Below, one piece after another: positions 56,701-64,000 of a DNA stretch of 64,000 bases. The notes below the pieces were generated by a model that saw only the letters and a list, made by a program, of their open reading frames with translations, made no database searches and was not told where the DNA came from. Numbering within the stretch: the first letter of the stretch is position 1; every line of letters starts with the position of its first letter. The DNA is from Litsea cubeba. Lineage: Eukaryota; Streptophyta; Magnoliopsida; Laurales; Lauraceae. Where the stretch lies: the NCBI GenBank assembly GCA_012931725.1, contig CM022944.1:31811641-31875640 (forward strand). The letters run 5' to 3'. The position numbers and the translations under genes are program-made.

Positions 56701-57109
56701 AGAGCAATGTACCGTACGTTTCGACGGTTTGGATCACAAAGTCGCTGTTTAAATCGGAGTAGATTTAAGGTTATCGTTGGACTCAAGCCTCCTTGTTTTT
56801 CTCTGCAAACTGAAGTTCGAAAGAAGACGAAGTTGTAATGCCTCGAGTTCCGCACATCATAAGGAAAAGAGAAGACAACCACGTGCATGATACCATTCTT
56901 TTGGTGAAAATCAGGACCACCAAAGCACTTGGGTTCCATGCACTCTCTCTTATTTCTCTTTCTTTCCAGCGAAAGAGAAGAGAAGAACTGTGCACGTGCT
57001 ACCGTTTCCTTCTTCTCTCCCATTATTAATGAGATATCCCACCAATCATGGAATATGATTTAAAGAAAGGGTAAATTAGACATTTCAGGTATGAAAAAAT
57101 ATGAGAGGG
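56701..57109. other. intergenic, no gene recognised
   Basis: ORFs on both strands overlap and lack family similarity. Nothing is supported. Confidence 0.5.
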
Positions 57110-57114
57110 ACCTT

Positions 57115-57810
57115 TGTTAGAATAATAGGCATGTCAGGACTGTGGCAGTACCTCATCCGCTCGAGCGGATGAAGGGTCCGCTCGAGCGGACATGGCGCAG
57201 GTAGTCCGGAAAAAGTGGAAACCACTTTTCTAATAGTGCTCAAACTGATGGTTTTAATCCTAATCAAATTAGGGAATATTAAGCACGAACCAAAGGCTAT
57301 TTAAAGGACTCAAGGGCTATTCCAAAGACACACCTCACCTCTCAAAGTACTGAGTTAGAGATTTGATTGAGAGAATTCTTTTCTAGAGATTTATTAAGAA
57401 GTTGTGCTGTCAAGTTCTCTAGAGCCAAGATCTTCTGCATCCTTTGTAGAAGATTGTCTTCTTGCGTAGAAGATTTGAGGAGTCAAGTGCTGGATTGAGT
57501 CTGTTGCAATCAGCGGTGTGAAGTCGTTGAAGCGTGAAGCGACACAAGGTAACTTCAGTCCTTAGGTAGGGGATATCTGGGGAGGAAATCTGAGTTTCTT
57601 GTAATTGCGAGATTCATAGTACTTGATTATTGATCCAGGTTGGATCGGTGGTTTTTTACCCAGTTAGGGTTTTCCACCTAAAATTTGGTGTCCTTGTGGT
57701 GTGTGCTTGATTTTATTTCCGCTGCGTTGATTATTATTTTTTGCACACTAGTGGGTTGATTTATTGAGTGGACCAATCTAGAAATCGGGAACCCTTAAAT
57801 ATTTCTTTCA
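57115..57810 (+). repeat. 5' LTR, 696 bp
   Basis: Direct repeat of 60038-60733. Contains two CpG-rich palindromes at 57153-57191, a GGCTATTTAAAGG box near 57294 (TATA-like) and AGATTGTCTTCTTGCGTAGA repeats near 57440-57470. Confidence 0.95.
57153..57191. promoter_or_regulatory. paired CCGCTCGAGCGG palindromes in the LTR
   Basis: A 20-bp perfect palindrome (57153-57172) and a 16-bp perfect palindrome (57176-57191) share the core CCGCTCGAGCGG and are 3 bp apart, ~40 bp into U3. Both recur in the 3' LTR (60076-60095 and 60099-60114). A dimeric protein-binding site is plausible but inferred. Confidence 0.6.
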
Positions 57811-57811
57811 A

Positions 57812-57824
57812 TTGGTATCAGAGC
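57812..57824 (+). promoter_or_regulatory. primer-binding site (initiator tRNA-Met)
   Basis: TTGGTATCAGAGC one base after the 5' LTR. Confidence 0.9.
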
Positions 57825-57868
57825 AAGTTGCACTAAGTTATTGTGTTTGATCTATAAAGATTTCTAGA

Positions 57869-59737
57869 ATGGTGCTCAATAGAGAAGGGACATCAACTAC
57901 CAAGCCTCCTTTGTTTGATGGTTCTAATTATGCATATTGGAAGCAAAGGATGATTGGATTTCTTAAGTCCATTGATGATGATGTGTGGGATATTGTTGAG
58001 GAGGGCTACTCCATACCAACGATAGTGGTTAGTGGACAAACTGTTCCTAAACCTAAAGCTGAATGGACTAAGGATGAGAAGCGTGCCTCCAATTGTAATA
58101 ACAAGGCAATGAATAGTATATACAATGGAGTGTCTGCTGAAGAGTTCCGTAGGATTTCCACTTGCAAAACTGCAAAAGAAGCATGGGAAGTCTTACAGAC
58201 GGTTTATGAGGGTACAGACACGGTGAAGCAAGCAAAACTGCAAAGGCTAACTAAAGAATTTGAGACCATCGTGATGGAAGAAGATGAGACATTTGATGAA
58301 TTTTATGCAAAATTGAATGATATTGTCAATTCTGTTTTCAATCTGGGTGAGGAAATTCAAGAAAACAAGATTGTCAAGAAAATTCTGAGGTCTCTACCCT
58401 CGAGGTTCGATTCTAAAGTTGACGCTATTGAAGAAAACAAGAATCTTGATACCCTCAAGATCAACCAGCTAGTTGGAAATCTTCAAACCTTTGAAGCAAA
58501 CCGGTTGAATAAAGGAAAATTAAAAGAGAAGGGTATTGCTTTGAAAGCCATCTCAGAATCAAGAAAGAAGCCTGAAAAGAAAATTGAATCTGATTCTGAA
58601 TCTGAGGATGAAGATAATATGGCTGAGTTTATGAAGTATTTCAAAAAATACATGATATCTAAAAAGGCGAATTGGAAGCATTTAAAATCTGGGAAGAAAG
58701 ACACTGCCAAAGGAACAAAGTGTTTCGAGTGCCAAGGCTATGGTCATTATGCTAATGAATGTGCTAACAAGAAAAAGAGTACAAAGCAAAAGGTTCTCAA
58801 CACAATTTGGGATGAAGAATCTTCTGAAGAAGAAAAGGAAGAAGAAAGCAATTTTGAAAACGATCCTTCAGATAAAGGGAAGGAAAAGTTTATGGCGTTC
58901 CTGGCTGCGTCTGTGTCTGACAATGATACTGATAGTGAAGATGAGATGTCAGATCAAGAGAAAGATTTTGAAGAATTGTACCATGCTACATATGCTGATT
59001 GCGTCAAGATGACTAAATTTGCTAACAATGTCACTATCAAGTTGAAGGCTGCTCAAGAAGAAAATTCTGCATTGAAAATTGAATTAGAGCATGCGCTCAA
59101 ACAGGTTCATCTCTTGAAAAGTCAGAAAATCTGTTTGACTGAAAATTTGACTACTGATGGTCAAAAACTGCAGAAAGCTGAAAAAGAAGTAGCAGATCTG
59201 CAGAATGAGACAGTGTCACTGAAAGCTGAAAATCAAGATCTGCAAGGAAAACTGAAGATCACTTTGTCCGAGCTAGAAGTAACAAAAGCTTCTCTTCACA
59301 AGATGAACACTGGTTCGAAAACTCTTACAAATATCTTGTGCAGTCAGAAGTCTCAGTTTGACAAAAGCGGTCTCGGTTATGATCGTGGTGCATCCACTTC
59401 AAAAGCTAAAGGTAAAATAATTTTTGTTTCAAGTGTTGCACATACTACTCCACATACTACACATGTCGATAATGTGGTGAGTAGTTTCAAGAAAAAGAAT
59501 GTGTCACGAGCTGCACGCACATCCACTTGTCACCATTGTGGAAAGACAGGACACATTCGTCCCCATTGCAAGAAGCTGCAAAGTCTACCTAAGACCAAGC
59601 AATGGTCGAAGAATTTTTCTCCACCCAAGACGACTCCAATTTGGGTTAGACAATCTGATTTACCTAAGGAGTTTGCTCACACTCTGCTGAAAGTTCAAAC
59701 TACAAAAGTGTGGGTGGCTAATCATAAAAAGCCCTGA
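57869..59737 (+). CDS. retrotransposon Gag protein, intact, 622 aa
   Basis: Ty1/copia-type Gag, forming the virus-like particle that packages element RNA. In order: DUF4219-like start (PPLFDGSNYAYWKQRMIGFL, ~13-32), UBN2/retrotran-gag core (~65-205; KEAWEVLQTVYEGTDTVKQA, ILRSLPSRFD), basic linker, CCHC zinc knuckle CFECQGYGHYANEC (285-298), acidic Glu/Asp/Ser-rich stretch, coiled-coil-like region (~385-490), and a second knuckle CHHCGKTGHIRPHC (554-567). It stops right where a protease would normally begin. No stops or shifts, consistent with the near-identical LTRs. The start ATG lies 58 nt after the LTR. Gag of this long, two-knuckle type is typical of SIRE-like copia groups. Confidence 0.93.
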   Translation: MVLNREGTSTTKPPLFDGSNYAYWKQRMIGFLKSIDDDVWDIVEEGYSIPTIVVSGQTVPKPKAEWTKDEKRASNCNNKAMNSIYNGVSAEEFRRISTCKTAKEAWEVLQTVYEGTDTVKQAKLQRLTKEFETIVMEEDETFDEFYAKLNDIVNSVFNLGEEIQENKIVKKILRSLPSRFDSKVDAIEENKNLDTLKINQLVGNLQTFEANRLNKGKLKEKGIALKAISESRKKPEKKIESDSESEDEDNMAEFMKYFKKYMISKKANWKHLKSGKKDTAKGTKCFECQGYGHYANECANKKKSTKQKVLNTIWDEESSEEEKEEESNFENDPSDKGKEKFMAFLAASVSDNDTDSEDEMSDQEKDFEELYHATYADCVKMTKFANNVTIKLKAAQEENSALKIELEHALKQVHLLKSQKICLTENLTTDGQKLQKAEKEVADLQNETVSLKAENQDLQGKLKITLSELEVTKASLHKMNTGSKTLTNILCSQKSQFDKSGLGYDRGASTSKAKGKIIFVSSVAHTTPHTTHVDNVVSSFKKKNVSRAARTSTCHHCGKTGHIRPHCKKLQSLPKTKQWSKNFSPPKTTPIWVRQSDLPKEFAHTLLKVQTTKVWVANHKKP

Positions 59738-60025
59738 TCAAGGAGGTCAAGTCCCCATCCCCAGTACTGATACGAAGATCATAGTGAGGGGGAGTCAGAA
59801 TCGAGGGGGAGCTACTGCATCCAGATTGCCAGAAGTTGCATGATTATTTTTGTTTGTCAATTATGGACAAATTCAGGGGGAGAAGAATGAAGCCCAGAAG
59901 AGTTCTATAAGCTAAGGCAATTCAAGATCTACAGTGCTGATTTTTTTTAAATTTCAATGTATTTTGGGTTTTCTTTTGGGTAGATCTTATTGTATTGTTC
60001 TAGGAGATTTGTCCACGAATTGCCA

Positions 60026-60037
60026 AAAGGGGGAGAT
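60026..60037 (+). promoter_or_regulatory. polypurine tract
   Basis: AAAAGGGGGAGAT directly before the 3' LTR; primer for plus-strand DNA synthesis. Confidence 0.85.
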
Positions 60038-60733
60038 TGTTAGAATAATAGGCATGTCAGGACTGTGGCAGTACCTCATCCGCTCGAGCGGATGAAGGGT
60101 CCGCTCGAGCGGACATGGCGCAGGTAGTCCGGAAAAAGTGGAAACCACTTTTCTAATAGTGCTCAAACTGATGGTTTTAATCCTAATCAAATTAGGGAAT
60201 ATTAAGCACGAACCAAAGGCTATTTAAAGGACTCAAGGGCTATTCCAAAGACACACCTCACCTCTCAAAGTACTGAGTTAGAGATTTGATTGAGAGAATT
60301 CTTTTTTAGAGATTTATTAAGAAGTTGTGCTGTCAAGTTCTCTAGAGCCAAGATCTTCTGCATCCTTTGTAGAAGATTGTCTTCTTGCGTAGAAGATTTG
60401 AGGAGTCAAGTGCTGGATTGAGTCTGTTGCAATCAGCGGTGTGAAGTCGTTGAAGCGTGAAGCGACACAAGGTAACTTCAGTCCTTAGGTAGGGGATATC
60501 TGGGGAGGAAATCTGAGTTTCTTGTAATTGCGAGATTCATAGTACTTGATTATTGATCCAGGTTGGATCGGTGGTTTTTTACCCAGTTAGGGTTTTCCAC
60601 CTAAAATTTGGTGTCCTTGTGGTGTGTGCTTGATTTTATTTCCGCTGCGTTGATTATTATTTTTTGCACACTAGTGGGTTGATTTATTGAGTGGACCAAT
60701 CTAGAAATCGGGAACCCTTAAATATTTCTTTCA
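60038..60733 (+). repeat. 3' LTR, 696 bp
   Basis: Identical to the 5' LTR except for one C/T change seen near 60306. Confidence 0.95.
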
Positions 60734-60738
60734 ACCTT

Positions 60739-61424
60739 TGGCTGTATAACTTTTTTTTATGGACTGTTTGCAACAAAATCTTGCTTTGAGGGACCTCAGG
60801 CCAAAGCACCCTTATATATTTTGATAGCTTGATACCGTGGGAACATCCAAACGTGATGATGCAAATGCACCCAAAATTTCTTGATTCCTTACCGTCTCTC
60901 ATCTCCTGGACATGAGGATGTGTACGTAATTTACCGGATCTGTTGACCGTCAGAGCAAAAAGAAAAGACGTCTTTGACGAAAGCAACCTTTTGCACCATC
61001 ACCTATCCCTTTTGTGCAAGACAAGGTTCTGCATCTTTTCTTGGAAGCAAAGGTTGTTCAGATTCGTGTTCAACTGTTTGAAAAATGAGCTAACCTGATT
61101 CTTTCTACTTTTGGGTCGAATTCAGACTCATATAGGACCGAGTATAGATTTATCAAGAATGTTGAGAAAGTCTTTAAAAAAATCATAGAGTATTCATATT
61201 GTCAATATGACTTTGAGTAAACATGTATAAGATATTCTCAAAATATATAACAATCATATTATTATGTTCAAAGCCTTATTCCAATTACATTAGCTAGGTT
61301 GCCTACGTGAATTCTATTTTCTACATTTTGATCTATTTTGGATAAAATCTTTATGCATGTTGCACTTATTTGGATTGAATATTGCTATTTCCATCAATAT
61401 CCTCTTCAGCAGACGATTTTCTAT
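60739..61424. other. intergenic, no gene recognised
   Basis: A 100-codon minus frame (60684-60986) overlaps the LTR and has no family. Nothing is supported. Confidence 0.5.
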
Positions 61425-61432
61425 GGTGAACC

Positions 61433-62108
61433 TAGGGATGGCAACGGGTCGGATCGGAGGCGGATATTGTCATATCCGCCTCCATATCCAAATCCAATTC
61501 TCCGTCTCCATATCCGCTCCGATCTCCAAACGGATATCCATTCTATCCTCCATCCCCGCCTCCAAACGGATATCGGATATCCAAACGGAGAATCGGATAT
61601 CCAAATCATTAAAAAAATATTTAAAAGACAATACAATTCAAAATATAATTTAAGCATAAAAACATTAAAAAGACGATACAATTCAAAATATATCCAAAAA
61701 TAAACTTCCAAAATAAAGTCATTCAAGTTTCAACACACTTACACAAGTCATACAAATCCCAATTATTGAAGTGTTCTCTATAATATATTGATATATATAT
61801 ATGGTGTAATATATATAATATTATATAAGATAAGGAGGAAAACTGCAATTAAGGGTTAAACGGATATCCAAACGGGTCGGATACGGTTCGGATATCCAAA
61901 CGGATATCCGATCGGATATTCGGATCGGATATCCAAACGGATATTCGGATCGGATATCTCCATATCCGCCTCCGATCCGATCTCCGAATTTTTTTCAAAA
62001 TCCATATCCGAATCCGACCCGATCTCCGAAAAAATATCCGAAATCCATATCCAAACGGAGCGGGTATCGGATCGGATCGGATCGGACCGGACGGAATTGC
62101 CATCCCTA
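61433..62108. mobile_element. hAT-type non-autonomous element with GGATAT arrays (676 bp)
   Basis: Inverted ends TAGGGATGGCAA and TTGCCATCCCTA; perfect 8-bp duplications GGTGAACC at 61425-61432 and 62109-62116. Both arms (~61445-61600 and ~61860-62095) are packed with CGGATATCC/AAACGGATAT repeats in opposed orientation around an AT-rich centre. Such subterminal arrays are typical transposase-binding regions. The ORFs within it are by-products of the repeats. Confidence 0.92.
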
Positions 62109-62377
62109 GGTGAACCATCGACATGAATATAATATATATACGTACATATTTATGTAAAATATGTGACCCAATGAGTCCATCTGCAGACTTTTGAAAAGTC
62201 TGCATTGAGAGTTTTGTGGTCAGACCCAATTAACTAATGAATATCCAAGGCCAAACTAGCTAAGATCTCGGTCGGGTGCAGGCTGGATTCAGGCCCATTG
62301 ACATTTGAAAAGGCCACGATGGATATTAATGTCCACATTTTTTATCTCTTTGGTACATGTACACCCAACTCGCTCAA

Positions 62378-62899
62378 CACGGTTGGAAAACTCCACAAAT
62401 TGACTCTTAACTCTCCCAAGTCTTCTCATTTTAATGAAGGACCGAGTCAAATACAGGGGAGACTCAGCCGAGTCGCCTCAATTTAGTAAATTATTTACAT
62501 TTGAATAATTTGATAGATAGATCTAATTTTAAACAGCTAATATTTTATTTAAAGTAAGCGTGCACGAGTCAACAATTTAAAAATCATGGTTGGAATGTGA
62601 TTTAAAACGTATATTTGATATTTTACATTCGATATTTGGCCTAACAAATTATGTAATATGTAATCTTTTTTATTTATTTTCTTAATATAATATTTTCCTT
62701 GTATATATAAAGTTATTAAATTGAATTCATTATCATGAATGCATGTAAATTAATATATATTTATATTTTATAAGTATTTGATCTATTTTTTAAATAATTT
62801 TATAGAAGACGTTTCTCTTTGAAGTCAACCCATTGACCATATCCACCTTTTCTTTTCTTTTTCTGTATTGGATGGGTCCAGCCGATTTTTCCAACCTTG
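62378..62899. mobile_element. hAT-type MITE, copy 2
   Basis: Ends CACGGTTGGAAAAC and (inverted) CAAGGTTGGAAAAA. It aligns in inverted orientation with 3990-4454 through most of its length, sharing AACAAATTATGTAATATG and ATTATCATGAATGCATGTAA. Flanks TCGCTCAA and CAACTCAA match at 5 of 8, a decayed duplication. Confidence 0.7.
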
Positions 62900-62907
62900 C
62901 AACTCAA

Positions 62908-64000
62908 GCTACCTAAATCCTTATCTAACAATCCCAATGATTTGATCCCTGTACTGTGCAGTTTAGTGGCACTTCACCTCCCTAGGTCCTTCCCTCTCTC
63001 TTTCCTTTTCATTTCCTTACCTATTAACTTTTCCAACCTTCTCCACGAAACAAGGCCGGGTAGCAGTTTTTCATGAAGTTCCCTGCATTTCAGATGACCC
63101 ACCTCACCAAACAATCTCAGGTAAACTGTAATGCAAAGCGCAGATACAGATATATATATATACACACGAAACTGCAAGGCCTTGACATTTTTTATTCAAC
63201 AAAAAGAAAGACTAGGAACAAAACTTCAAAAACACAAAACCTAACAGCTCACACAAACTTAAGCAACACAAAACCATCATTTCCATTGAAACAAAAAAAT
63301 CTTAGTGACTCAAAACATTCCCACTTCCACATATTTTCCGATATTGACATTATAATTCATTTCACGTCTGCTATAGAAAAATATGCACTATCTCATTACC
63401 ATGAGAATATGTGTAAAAGCTCTATTTGAGATTTAGAAAGTAGGCTAGAGAATGCGGCGCACCGTCGCCCATGTTTTCCCTCCAAAGTCCAGAAGAGGCT
63501 GAGGCCTTTTACATTGACTCTATGGTCCCAAAAGCTCCAATTCCCCTTCAGGCCTAATTTATATGTTCACAAAGGAACGCCTATCGCCATCTGTTTCTCT
63601 CCACACATCTTTAGCCTTGGCTAATAAGGACCATCTCTAACTTAACGCTCACGGTCAGCCTCCAACTTAACTCCACTCATCCAGTTATTTATCTTCCATT
63701 GGATTTAATTATTTGAGGATGATTTTCTTCTATGATCTCTATGGGGCCCACTTTTGATCATTGAAATTCCTTTCATGCCCTTATCCTTCCATGAGCTGCA
63801 TCATGTCTAATTTTATATTCATCAAACATTTTCTCCTTGTTGGATTGAATCTCATAAAAACCTATTGTTAAAAGGCCCTTATACTTTTACGCTGTTTAAA
63901 AAGTTATATATAATTAATTAATGTGGCTCATTTTTTGCATGACCCTTACTTATGAAGAGACCTTTCTATCCATCGATCCCAATGGTACAAGCTAATTCGA
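62908..64000. other. right flank, no gene recognised
   Basis: A 118-codon plus frame (63073-63429) and the minus frame at 62974 lack recognisable families. A short (TA)n/ACAC stretch lies near 63150. A gene may begin beyond the window, but nothing here proves it. Confidence 0.45.

Larger units (their letters stand above)
57115..60733 (+). mobile_element. young gag-only LTR retrotransposon (Ty1/copia-like, non-autonomous)
   Basis: 3,619 bp. Two 696-bp LTRs (TGTTAG...TTTCA) for which I see one difference. Perfect 5-bp duplications ACCTT at 57110-57114 and 60734-60738. A primer-binding site after the 5' LTR, a polypurine tract AAAAGGGGGAGA before the 3' LTR, and a single intact 622-codon gag between them. 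Pol is absent: gag ends and only ~300 bp of non-coding text with AGGGGGAG motifs remain. Mobilisation would need pol from a related element. Confidence 0.95.

Noticed and set aside
61338..62229. ORFs of 98-126 codons on both strands
   Set aside because: They are by-products of the CGGATATCC arrays of the hAT element.

Overview
This is a piece of a flowering-plant nuclear genome. The two cellular genes are of plant type, the DNA is AT-rich, and most of the window is plant transposable elements (LINE, SINE, Ty1/copia, Ty3/gypsy, hAT, Mutator). I cannot fix the lineage; a woody or magnoliid-like plant with long, transposon-filled introns would fit.

Genes. Two cellular genes are supported, both on the minus strand. 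(1) At 1-1046 is the N-terminal ~348 codons of a PP2A B' (B56) regulatory subunit, cut off by the window start. (2) A four-exon gene for a PRA1 family protein (closest to plant PRA1 H, 254 aa) has exons at 38598-38138, 37998-37862, 6645-6574 and 6483-6389. All three junctions keep phase and use GT-AG sites. Its second intron is 31,216 bp and carries most of the transposons in the left half of the window.

Layout. 1-6.4 kb: PP2A B' start, then intergenic DNA with a SINE-like relic, a hAT MITE and two copies of a dispersed repeat. 6.4-38.6 kb: PRA1 gene. Inside intron 2, in order: an RNase H relic; a decayed Ty3/gypsy element whose gag is split by a second LTR element and whose pol is split by a hAT MITE; a 6.2-kb LINE with 13-bp target duplications; a 1.58-kb hAT element; a fold-back sequence; a complete but defective Ty1/copia element; and another hAT MITE. 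39-46.5 kb: a Mutator-like element whose transposase relic is interrupted by a 3,026-bp solo LTR. 46.5-57 kb: AT-rich DNA with minisatellites, local tandem duplications and a 225-bp SINE. 57.1-60.7 kb: a very young LTR retrotransposon that encodes only gag, with near-identical 696-bp LTRs. 61.4-64 kb: two hAT-type elements and unassigned DNA.

Most notable. The 5' end of the LINE (23995-24204) and the separate SINE (51869-52093) share the same ~200-bp tRNA-like head with A-box and B-box-like motifs. This suggests a LINE/SINE pair linked through the 5' end. The giant PRA1 intron and the pol-less but gag-intact LTR element are the other main points. No CRISPR, operon, riboswitch or tRNA gene was seen. 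Coordinates of decayed repeats are approximate; percent identities were judged by eye.
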